Origin: JAICNG01 sp035765135
GTDB lineage: Bacteria; Gemmatimonadota; Gemmatimonadetes; Gemmatimonadales; Gemmatimonadaceae
Length of the DNA: 38,828 nucleotides
Assembly: GCA_035765135.1 (NCBI GenBank)
Contig: DASTYE010000009.1
Span: 1 to 38,828, forward strand
Direction of reading: 5' to 3'
Shown here: positions 17,087-24,423 of the stretch, piece after piece
How positions within the stretch are numbered: position 1 is the stretch's first letter
Layout of the letters: each line of letters begins with the position of its first letter
The notes under the pieces: model-generated
What the model was told of the DNA's origin: nothing
Seen by the model: only the letters and a program-made list of their open reading frames with translations
Database searches by the model: none
Translations under genes and position numbers: made by a program

Positions 17087-19192
17087 ATGCACCGCCCGCG
17101 ATATTCGCTCGTCATGCTCCGCCTCTTCGCGGCGATGGCAGCCGCGTGCTGTCTTCTGGGGCCGCTCGTGGTGCCCGTGAGGGCGCAATCGGAATGGAAC
17201 GATCCTCGGACCATGGCGCTCGTCGAGCGCGCGACCGAGGTGCGTGAGCGTCAGCTCGCCGACACGGCGCTACACGACTGGCGCGCTATCGCCCGTGGCT
17301 ACGTCACCTTCCTCGCCCAGCTCGGCGAAGGCTTCACCGAGCCGCCAAAGGTCGTCAAGGCCGATGAGCTCGCGCTGGAAGTGTACTGGCGCGCGCCCGG
17401 GCTGAGCAAGCAGCGGATCATCGGCCGCCGGGACACGCTGCTGCTTCCGACCGACATCGCGTATCATCGCGACCACCTCGGCATCGTCCAGAACAACTTC
17501 CCCGAGCTCATCCGCCTTGGCGACGGGGACGAGGTGAGGGATGTCCCCCATCCGCTCAGTCGCCGCGGAATGCTGGACTACGAGTTTGCGATCGGCGACT
17601 CGATCGAGATGCGCTTGCCCGATCGGACCATCGCCGTCGCGATCGTGCGCGTGCGACCTGTCGATGATCGGCAGCCGCGCGTCGTGGGCGCGTTGTTCAT
17701 CGAGCGCCAGACCGCGCAGCTCGTGCGCATGGCGTTCAACTTCACCCGCGCCGCGTTCGTGGACCGACAGCTCGAGGACCTCGCGATCGTTCTCGACAAC
17801 GCGCTGGTGGCCGGGTCGTATTGGCTTCCCCGCCACCAGGAGATCGAGATCCGCCGCTCCGGCACGTGGATGGATTTTCCTGTCCGCGGGATCATTCGCG
17901 GACGGTGGGAAGTCTGCTGCCACGAGGTGAACCTCGGGCTCGACGAAGCGCTGTTCACCGGGCCGGAGATCGTGCAGGCTCCTCAGCGAGTGCTCGATGT
18001 GCATGCGTGGGGGGGCACCATTCTGGACTCACTCCCGCCCGACGTCAGGGCGCCGACGGATCCCGAGGTGCGCATCATTCAGGAGGAAGCGCGTCGGCTC
18101 GTTCGCGCGCAGGCGCTCGCTCGCGGCCGCCGCGCGACGGTGGCGGCGCGCGGCATCTCCGACATCGCGCGTGTTCGCCGGGCCGAGGGGCTCGCGCTTG
18201 GCGCCGGTATTTCGCGCGCGATGGGCGGCGGGGTGCGTGCCGCGCTGCAGGCGCGGTACGGTTTCGACGACGAGCAGGTGAAGGCGCGCACGGAGATCTC
18301 GTGGACGCGCGCGAACGGCGTCGGGATCCGCGCGTTTGGAGAGCGGGAGTACCGCGATGCCGGCGACATCACCGAGCGATCGGGTCTCATCAACTCGATC
18401 GCGGCACAGGAGTTCGGGAGTGACGCCACCGAACCGTTCGATGTTCGCGGTGCGGGTGTCACGCTCGAGATGGGGCGCGTTGCCGGCACCGCGTGGCGGT
18501 TGACGGCGGCGTACGAGGAGCAGCGCCCAGTGCGCGTGGCCGCGACACCATCGCGGGGACGGTACGAGCCGGTGATAGACGCGCTCGACGCGCGCGCGAC
18601 TCGCGTTGGACTTTCGTTCGACCGGCCGACGTCACTCGTCATCGGCGGCGCGGAGCTTCGTCTCGCCGGCGACGTCGGTGCCACCTGGTTCCGGCCGCGC
18701 GAGGGACGCGTGGAGGAGCGGCCCGTGACGATCCGCGCGTTCATCGACGCGTCGCTCGAACGCCCCGCTGGCCGGCATAGGTTCGTCTCTCGGACGACTA
18801 TTGCTGCCGCCCGTGCCGCGCGGGGAACCGTCCCCGCACAGCGGCTCGTCTACCTCGGCGGCCCCGTGAGCGGCCCGGGATATCCCTTTCATGACCTGGT
18901 GGCGAGGATCGGCGGGAGCCAGCGCCTCGAGTGGCGGATGCCGGCGCCGTTCATCCCGGTCCCCCTGGGGAGGTTCGGCGAGGCGCCACCCCGGATGACA
19001 TTTGCCCCGTACGCGCATACGGTCTTCCTGGCTCGGCCCATCGGTTCGCGGCGGCCTGGGTGGTATCCGAGCCTGGGGGCGGGGGTGGTGCTGTTCTTCG
19101 AGACGGTCCGGCTCGACGCCGCCCGGGGGCTTCGTGATGGCCGATGGACCTTTGGGGTGGACGTGACCCCCGAGCTGTGGCGGGTCATGTAA
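17087..19192 (+). CDS. Large outer-membrane beta-barrel protein (Omp85-like C-terminus)
   Basis: Not recognised as a named gene. An N-terminal signal peptide (hydrophobic run LFAAMAAACCLLGPLVV then VRAQ) starts at ATG 17087 or ATG 17114. Residues about 30-350 form a periplasmic region with alternating charged and aromatic strands, including a CC pair in WEVCCHEV. The C-terminal half is rich in alternating strands and carries YLGGPVSGPGYPFH, similar to the barrel signature of Omp85/ShlB and surface-antigen proteins. It has about 701 residues. It is divergent from trpE with only 21 bases between starts. It could be a surface or assembly protein; function not assigned. Confidence 0.72.
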   Translation: MHRPRYSLVMLRLFAAMAAACCLLGPLVVPVRAQSEWNDPRTMALVERATEVRERQLADTALHDWRAIARGYVTFLAQLGEGFTEPPKVVKADELALEVYWRAPGLSKQRIIGRRDTLLLPTDIAYHRDHLGIVQNNFPELIRLGDGDEVRDVPHPLSRRGMLDYEFAIGDSIEMRLPDRTIAVAIVRVRPVDDRQPRVVGALFIERQTAQLVRMAFNFTRAAFVDRQLEDLAIVLDNALVAGSYWLPRHQEIEIRRSGTWMDFPVRGIIRGRWEVCCHEVNLGLDEALFTGPEIVQAPQRVLDVHAWGGTILDSLPPDVRAPTDPEVRIIQEEARRLVRAQALARGRRATVAARGISDIARVRRAEGLALGAGISRAMGGGVRAALQARYGFDDEQVKARTEISWTRANGVGIRAFGEREYRDAGDITERSGLINSIAAQEFGSDATEPFDVRGAGVTLEMGRVAGTAWRLTAAYEEQRPVRVAATPSRGRYEPVIDALDARATRVGLSFDRPTSLVIGGAELRLAGDVGATWFRPREGRVEERPVTIRAFIDASLERPAGRHRFVSRTTIAAARAARGTVPAQRLVYLGGPVSGPGYPFHDLVARIGGSQRLEWRMPAPFIPVPLGRFGEAPPRMTFAPYAHTVFLARPIGSRRPGWYPSLGAGVVLFFETVRLDAARGLRDGRWTFGVDVTPELWRVM

Positions 19193-19304
19193 TATCTCGT
19201 TCCTGCTTCAATCGTCTAAGTTGTGGCCGCGTCCCGCTATGCGACGCACAGCCACCGTTCCCCCTGCCCGATGGCGATGCCGCCTCGGCCCCGATGGAGC
19301 TGCC

Positions 19305-21551
19305 GTGCCGAAGGGTCACATTCGCGACGACTGGCTTTTTCCCACGCTGGAAGCGCTCCTGCCGCAGGAGACCGCCGGGGTGCTGAAGTCCGCTGCCCAG
19401 GACAGCTACTGGGAGTCCGCGGTCCGTCGCGGCTTCATCACCGATGATGAGATCCTGACGGCGCTCGCGTCGCGCTTTCACATGAAGATCGCGAACCTCT
19501 CGGCCGCGAGTCAGCAGGCGCGTGAGCTCGTGCCCGAGTCGCTGGCGAGAAAATACCGCATCATTCCGCTCACGATCACGGACTCAGCGCTCGAGATTGC
19601 GACCGCCGATCCGCACGATCTCGATTGCGAGCGCACGCTCGCGTTCGCGACCGGTCGCACGGTGAAGATGTCGCTCGCATCCCCGACGAGGATCATGGAG
19701 CGGCTCGACGAGCTGTACCGCCCGGAGAACGTCGTCTCGAAGATTCTCGAGAACGTCAGCGCGAACTACGACATCCAGGCGATCGCGGACGTTCAGGCGC
19801 ATGACGACATGGAGCTTGGCGCCGAGAAGGCGTCGGAGCGCCCGATCATCCGGCTGGTGGACCACATCTTCGCGGAAGGCATCACGTCGCGAGCGAGCGA
19901 CATCCACCTCGAGCCCGAAGAAGGAGGGGTCGCGGTGCGGTATCGCATCGACGGCGTACTCCGTCAGACGATGGTGCTCCCGCGGGCGGCGGGAATTCCG
20001 CTCGTCTCGCGCATCAAGATCATGGCGGGAATGGACATCGCCGACCGCCTGCGCCCGCAGGACGGGCGTGCCCGAGTCGCGGTCAACGGCGCGCCGATCG
20101 ACCTGCGCGTCTCCACGCTGCCCGCGTCGCAGGGGGAGAAGGTCGTCGTCCGTATCCTCGACACGCGGGCGACCGTGCTGTCTCTCGACGCCATGGGGCT
20201 GCGCCACGACGAGCTGGAGCGCATCAAGCTGCTGCTCCAGATGCGTGAGGGAATGATTCTCGTGACGGGTCCGACGGGGTCGGGAAAGACGACCACGCTG
20301 TATTCGGCCCTGCGACAAATCCAGACGCGCGGTGTGAACATCGTGACCGTCGAGGATCCGGTCGAGTACCGGCTCCAGGGCGTGGTGCAGGTGCAGGTTC
20401 ACGAGAAGGCGGGTCTCACCTTCGCTGCCGCACTGCGCTCGATTCTCCGACAGGACCCGGATGTCGTGCTGGTCGGTGAGGTGCGCGACCGCGAGACCGC
20501 GGCGATCGCCGTGCAGGCATCGCTGACGGGGCACCTCGTGTTGACGACGCTGCACACGATCGACGCTGCGAGCTCGATCACGCGCCTCACGGACATCGGC
20601 ATCGAAAGCTACAAGCTCGCGGCGGCACTGAAGGGGATCGTCGCCCAGCGGCTTCTTCGACGCATCTGTCCGAAGTGTCGTGAGGTGTGGATGGATCCCA
20701 TCCCCGATCGCCTGCGGCCGTGGATCCCAGCCGGGACACCGCTCTTCCGCGCAGTGGGATGCGACCATTGCTCGCAGACCGGCTACCGCGGGCGAATGGC
20801 GGTGGTGGAGGTGCTGGTGTCGAACTCCGAGGTCGAGCGGCGCATTTCGGCGGGGGAGAGCGTCGATCGCGTGGCCGATGCCGCCCGCGAGAGCGGGATG
20901 CGCTCGCTCTGGGAATCGGGGGTGAGTCGCGTGATCGCGGGTGACACGACGATCGAAGAGCTGCTGCGCGTGCTCGAAGCGCCGCAAGAGGCGCCGGCGC
21001 AGTCGGGGCGGAACACGACGGATTCGTCCCCTCGTCCGACCAACGGACGCGATGGGGCACGGGGCAGGGCGCGCGCCGAGCGGCAGGAATCGCCCGCGCC
21101 GGGCGCCGGTCACGATGCGGCGTTCGAGCTGCTCGACGATCTCACGCCCGCTGCCCGACCAGCGAGGCGACACGCAACCGTGCTTCTGGTCGAGGATGAA
21201 GAGCCGCTCCGACGGTTGCTGCGAGAGCTGCTGGAACACGAGGGGTACGTCGTCCTCGAGGCGGGCGACGGCGTGCTCGCGCTCGACGAAGTGGACCGCG
21301 GCGCGCCCGACATCGTCGTGCTCGATTTGAATCTGCCGCGCCTCGATGGCTATGGCGTCCTCAGCCACCTGAGGGCCCGTCCGGCGACGTCGGATCTCCC
21401 GGTGATCGTGTTGACCGCCAAGGGTGACGAGGCGAGCGAGGTGCGCGTGTTCGAGTACGGAGCGAGCGACTTCATCACGAAGCCGTTTCGTCCGCGCGCG
21501 TTGAGCGCCAGGATTCACGCCCTCCTGGGGCGCACTCGTCAGGTGGATTGA
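19305..21551 (+). CDS. PilB/GspE-family assembly ATPase with C-terminal response-regulator receiver domain
   Basis: Hexameric secretion/pilus ATPase fused to a receiver domain, 748 residues. The N-terminus (about 1-140) resembles the GspE/MshE N-terminal domain. The ATPase has Walker A GPTGSGKT (322-329), VTVEDPVEYR (Asp box), Walker B DPDVVLVGEVRD (384-395), the His box GHLVLTTLHT, and a CxxC...CxxC zinc site (C455, C458, C486, C489). A flexible Ser/Arg/Ala-rich linker (about 560-620) leads to a REC domain with acidic pocket E630-D631-E632, phospho-acceptor D674, T704 and K726. I chose GTG 19305 because GGAG (19296-19299) sits five bases upstream; the open frame back to 19221 is Arg/Pro-rich. 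It is coupled to the Nudix gene by TTGA. No pilin genes are in the window. Confidence 0.9.
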   Translation: MPKGHIRDDWLFPTLEALLPQETAGVLKSAAQDSYWESAVRRGFITDDEILTALASRFHMKIANLSAASQQARELVPESLARKYRIIPLTITDSALEIATADPHDLDCERTLAFATGRTVKMSLASPTRIMERLDELYRPENVVSKILENVSANYDIQAIADVQAHDDMELGAEKASERPIIRLVDHIFAEGITSRASDIHLEPEEGGVAVRYRIDGVLRQTMVLPRAAGIPLVSRIKIMAGMDIADRLRPQDGRARVAVNGAPIDLRVSTLPASQGEKVVVRILDTRATVLSLDAMGLRHDELERIKLLLQMREGMILVTGPTGSGKTTTLYSALRQIQTRGVNIVTVEDPVEYRLQGVVQVQVHEKAGLTFAAALRSILRQDPDVVLVGEVRDRETAAIAVQASLTGHLVLTTLHTIDAASSITRLTDIGIESYKLAAALKGIVAQRLLRRICPKCREVWMDPIPDRLRPWIPAGTPLFRAVGCDHCSQTGYRGRMAVVEVLVSNSEVERRISAGESVDRVADAARESGMRSLWESGVSRVIAGDTTIEELLRVLEAPQEAPAQSGRNTTDSSPRPTNGRDGARGRARAERQESPAPGAGHDAAFELLDDLTPAARPARRHATVLLVEDEEPLRRLLRELLEHEGYVVLEAGDGVLALDEVDRGAPDIVVLDLNLPRLDGYGVLSHLRARPATSDLPVIVLTAKGDEASEVRVFEYGASDFITKPFRPRALSARIHALLGRTRQVD

Positions 21552-22018
21552 GCGAAGCGACGTCGATGCGCGTCGGCGCCGTCGATGTGTTCGTACTTCG
21601 CCGCCGCGCAGACGAGTGGGAGGTGCTCGCGCTCGAGCGCGCGCCCGCAGTGCGCTGCACCGGCGCGTGGGAAACGGTGCATGGTCGAATCGAGCGCGGC
21701 GAACGTCCCGAGGATGCCGCGTTGCGCGAAGTGCGGGAGGAAACCGGCCTTTCCGTCGAGCGACTCTACAACGTCACGGTGCAGCCGTTCTACCTGCACC
21801 AGGAACAGGCCGTGATCGTCGCGGTAGTGTTCGCGGCCGTGGTGACCGACGGTCCGCTGCGCCTCGGCACGGAGCATTCGCGTGCGGCCTGGCTATCTAT
21901 CCCGGAAGCCGTGAAGCGATTCGCCTGGCCGCGCGAGCGCGCCAACGTGATCGACGCGGTGACGCTGCTCGCCCGCGGCGATGCCGGACCGGTCGAGGAC
22001 GTACTCAGAGTCAAATGA
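21548..22018 (+). CDS. Nudix hydrolase
   Basis: A 156-residue Nudix-fold hydrolase. The Nudix box is complete: G46, five residues, E52, seven residues, R60-E61-V62, E64-E65 and G67-L68. It probably hydrolyses a nucleoside diphosphate derivative or damaged nucleotide; the short chain resembles dATP/dihydroneopterin-triphosphate-type Nudix enzymes, but substrate cannot be assigned. The TTG start at 21548 overlaps the upstream stop as TTGA, with AGGTGG just before it; ATG 21566 is an alternative that keeps the whole domain. It is convergent with the acyltransferase gene across a palindromic spacer. Confidence 0.87.
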   Translation: MSEATSMRVGAVDVFVLRRRADEWEVLALERAPAVRCTGAWETVHGRIERGERPEDAALREVREETGLSVERLYNVTVQPFYLHQEQAVIVAVVFAAVVTDGPLRLGTEHSRAAWLSIPEAVKRFAWPRERANVIDAVTLLARGDAGPVEDVLRVK

Positions 22019-22101
22019 GGAGGGAGCACCGAGGACCGAGGAATTCGATTGGATGAGGAGCTAACCCAATCGAGTTCGTCTCCCTGCTCCTCGTTCCTCT
22101 C
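22018..22101. repeat. Imperfect palindrome between convergent genes
   Basis: The spacer between the Nudix stop and the acyltransferase stop folds as an inverted repeat. The core TCGATTGG (22045-22052) pairs perfectly with CCAATCGA (22066-22073) across a 13-base loop. The outer arms are degenerate purine-rich repeats of GAGGA/CGAGGA pairing with CTCCTCG-type repeats. It begins at the Nudix stop codon. It could terminate both convergent transcripts, but no T tract follows. Confidence 0.65.
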
Positions 22102-22110
22102 GAGCAGAGC

Positions 22111-22944
22111 TCAATCCTCCCGAGGCCTCCGAACCGTCGAGTACGCTTCTTCTGGCGCGTTCGGCTTCACCCTGACGCTTTTCGCCGGAATGCCCACGTT
22201 CACGTGGAAGGGGCGAACGTCCTTGGTGGCGACCGCCATCGCGCCGACCATCGCGTTTCGCCCCACTCGCACGCCGGCGAGCACCGTCGCGTGATAGGTG
22301 ATGCGCACGTCGTCCTCGAGGACGGTCTCGAGCGTCGTCACGTCCTTCTGATCGACGATGCTGTGCGTGTGCGAGTAGACGTTCGCGTAGTCGCTGATCG
22401 ACACGCGATTGCCGAGGATGATGCCACCGCGATCGTCGAGGAGCACGTGACGGTGCACGACGACATCATCGCCGACGTCGAGGTTGTACCCGAACGAGAA
22501 CTCGACGAACTGAAAGCATTTGAAGTTCGCGCCGACACGCTTGAAGATGAGCGGAGCCAGCATGCGCCGCAGCCGTACGCCGGCGTCGACGTTCTGCCCT
22601 CCAATCACGGTGCGATCGAACGAGTACCAGAGCCACAACAGTGGCTTCACGCGCTGGAACTTCGCGTCATCGCATTCCGCGTAGTATTCCGGTTCCAGCG
22701 TCACGTTGCGGGGGTCGAGCGCGAGCAGCGCGCTTCGCGTCGCGAGCGGCAGTGATTCGTCCTCCACCGCCGTCTCCCAGTTGTCGGCGTACTCCGGATA
22801 CGTCAGCTCCGCCAGCGCACGCCGACAGATGGTCGCGCGGTCGGCGTCGGGCCGTGCCAGCGCATCCGACAGCTGCGCGATCCATGCGTCGATAGTACGC
22901 GCGTTAGGCGATCTCGAGAGGGGGCGAAGTGGGCGAAGGACCAT
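22111..22944 (-). CDS. Hexapeptide-repeat (left-handed beta-helix) acyltransferase
   Basis: A 277-residue protein. Residues about 1-110 are helical and unrecognised (WYSFDRTVIGGQNVD precedes the repeat). The second half has short imperfect hexapeptide turns with V/I every sixth residue: VGDDVVVHRHVLLDDRGGIILGNRVSIS, then the loop YSHTHSI with the likely catalytic histidine, then LEDDVRITYHATVLAGVRVGRNAMVGAMAVATKDV and the closing GIPAKSV. This is the maltose/galactoside O-acetyltransferase-like architecture. The donor is probably acetyl-CoA; the acceptor is unknown, perhaps a sugar of the surface glycan. It is separated by a 211-base repeat-containing spacer from the lipoprotein gene. Confidence 0.82.
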   Translation of the reverse strand: MVLRPLRPLSRSPNARTIDAWIAQLSDALARPDADRATICRRALAELTYPEYADNWETAVEDESLPLATRSALLALDPRNVTLEPEYYAECDDAKFQRVKPLLWLWYSFDRTVIGGQNVDAGVRLRRMLAPLIFKRVGANFKCFQFVEFSFGYNLDVGDDVVVHRHVLLDDRGGIILGNRVSISDYANVYSHTHSIVDQKDVTTLETVLEDDVRITYHATVLAGVRVGRNAMVGAMAVATKDVRPFHVNVGIPAKSVRVKPNAPEEAYSTVRRPRED

Positions 22945-22963
22945 GGCTGCTTGCAGTTATGTG

Positions 22964-23111
22964 GGCCGCAGATGACGCAGAGGACGCAGATACTTCTCGA
23001 GCTGCAAATAGCTCCAGTCAAAATGAAGTTTCAATAGCTGTTGTTTACGGCCGCACCGATCCAAGATCCGCGCACCAGACCGATCTGCGTTGTCTGCGTT
23101 CATCTGCGGCC
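22964..23111. repeat. Inverted repeat with GGCCGCAGATGA ends and AT-rich centre
   Basis: Arms 22964-22992 and 23083-23111 begin and end with GGCCGCAGATGA and its complement and are built from 9-base units (GCAGATGAC, GCAGAGGAC). The enclosed ~90 bases are AT-rich against the surrounding GC-rich DNA and hold a short direct repeat AATAGCT (23007-23013 and 23033-23039). No gene is seen in the spacer 22945-23155. It could be a palindromic mobile repeat or a 3' end structure. Confidence 0.7.
23005..23034 (-). promoter_or_regulatory. Candidate promoter of the acyltransferase gene
   Basis: On the minus strand TTGAAA (23034-23029) and TATTTG (23010-23005) are 18 bases apart, inside the AT-rich centre of the palindrome, about 60 bases upstream of the acyltransferase start. 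This is a reasonable but unproven sigma70-type match. Confidence 0.3.
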
Positions 23112-23155
23112 AACCAAAACGGCCCATCCGCCGGAACGGAGGCGCGAACAGGACC

Positions 23156-23794
23156 TCAGCGACCAGACCGCGCCGCCGCCCGTGAGCGCACGAGGGCACG
23201 CTCGCGCTCGATACGCCGGAGATTCGATTCCCAGCCGCTGCTCGGTATTCCCTGAACGCTCACGGTCAGCGGAAGGTTCACATCGACGCCGTCATCGAAG
23301 ATGTAGATCGCCGTTTGCACACCGCGCTGCTCGAGGCGCTGCTCGCCGAAGCCCGGCGTCAGTGGCAGGATCGACAGCGGGCGGAACACGCGGCCCGCGC
23401 TCGTGATCACGACTTCGTCGGGCGAGAAGCGCGCATCCGGCTGCACGCCGTAGTACGAGAAGTACCACAGGCTCGGCTGACGCACGCCATATCGCCGCGC
23501 GCGTTCGTCGATCTCGGCTTGCCGGCTCGCGACCAGCTCGTGGAGGCCGCGATACGAGTCGGGCGCGAGCACGCGGATTACGGTCTCGTCGAGCGGGATT
23601 GCGCGCACGAGCACGGCCGGCAGCTGAATGCGAAGCGCGAGATCGTCCTGGTGTAACGTGCCGAACCCGACCGGGAGATCGACCGTCGATTGCTGCGCGG
23701 GCGTCGGACCGGAAGGAGTATCGGGACCACCGCCCTGTGGAGCGGACGCGCACGCGAGCGTCCCGCTCGCGAACGCCGCGATGAAGATCCTCAC
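23156..23794 (-). CDS. Small lipoprotein of unknown function
   Basis: Predicted lipoprotein: a short signal peptide with lipobox LAC (in SGTLACAS), the cysteine being near residue 15. A Pro/Gly/Ser-rich spacer follows, then a domain of about 170 residues. A central stretch reads IPLDETVIRVLAPDSY, YFSYYGVQP and FSPDEVVITSAGRVFRPLSILPLTPGF, suggesting a beta-rich periplasmic domain. The C-terminus is strongly basic. I choose GTG 23794 because it overlaps the ysxC stop as GTGA and has GGAGG at a good distance; GTG 23806 would add four residues. No family recognised. Confidence 0.75.
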   Translation of the reverse strand: MRIFIAAFASGTLACASAPQGGGPDTPSGPTPAQQSTVDLPVGFGTLHQDDLALRIQLPAVLVRAIPLDETVIRVLAPDSYRGLHELVASRQAEIDERARRYGVRQPSLWYFSYYGVQPDARFSPDEVVITSAGRVFRPLSILPLTPGFGEQRLEQRGVQTAIYIFDDGVDVNLPLTVSVQGIPSSGWESNLRRIERERALVRSRAAARSGR

Positions 23795-24423
23795 GCTTCC
23801 CTCCACGACGGTTGGGCGAGCAGGCTCACGACGGCTTCGGCGAGGTCGTCGCGTCCCTCGCCGGTGCGCGCGCTGAATGGAATGAGCTGATCTTCTTCGA
23901 CGCCCAACTGCTCCGCAAGCTCGGCCAGCCTCGCTGCCCGCTCGGCGTTGCCGAGCTTGTCCACCTTTGTCGCGACGACGATGGTCGGGACGCCCAGCGA
24001 GGCGAGGAAATCCATCATGCGCAGGTCATCGGCCGATGGCGCGTGTCGCGCATCGATCAGCTGGACGACGCCGCGCAGCTGCTCGCTCGTCCGCAAATAC
24101 CCTTCGATGAGTGGCCGCCACGCCTCTCGCGCCGCCTTGGAGACGCGGGCGTATCCGTATCCGGGGAGGTCCACGAGGTGGAAGGCATCGTTCACCCGGA
24201 AGAAATTGATTTCCCGCGTCTTGCCCGGCGTCCCGCTCACCCGCGCCAGTGCCTTCCGCCTGACGAGCTTGTTGAGCAGCGATGACTTTCCCACGTTCGA
24301 CCGTCCGCTGAACGCGATCTCCGGAAGGTCGCTCCCCGGTTTCCAGCCGCCGACCGAGGCCTGGCCGCCGAGGAACTCGAGCCGCCTGATGACGAGCGGA
24401 TCGGCCTGGCGCGCCATCGTCAT
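23791..24423 (-). CDS. ysxC: Ribosome-biogenesis GTP-binding protein YsxC/EngB
   Basis: TrmE-Era-type GTPase that acts in large ribosomal subunit assembly. G motifs are clear: G1 GRSNVGKS (40-47), G2 region SGTPGKTR (63-70), G3 DLPGYG (85-90), G4 TKVDK (152-156) and G5 FSAR near residue 180. The 210-residue length is normal. It starts at ATG 24423, sharing one base with the lon stop (TGATG), and its stop overlaps the lipoprotein start. The lon-ysxC neighbourhood is a common arrangement in bacteria. Confidence 0.95.
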   Translation of the reverse strand: MTMARQADPLVIRRLEFLGGQASVGGWKPGSDLPEIAFSGRSNVGKSSLLNKLVRRKALARVSGTPGKTREINFFRVNDAFHLVDLPGYGYARVSKAAREAWRPLIEGYLRTSEQLRGVVQLIDARHAPSADDLRMMDFLASLGVPTIVVATKVDKLGNAERAARLAELAEQLGVEEDQLIPFSARTGEGRDDLAEAVVSLLAQPSWREA

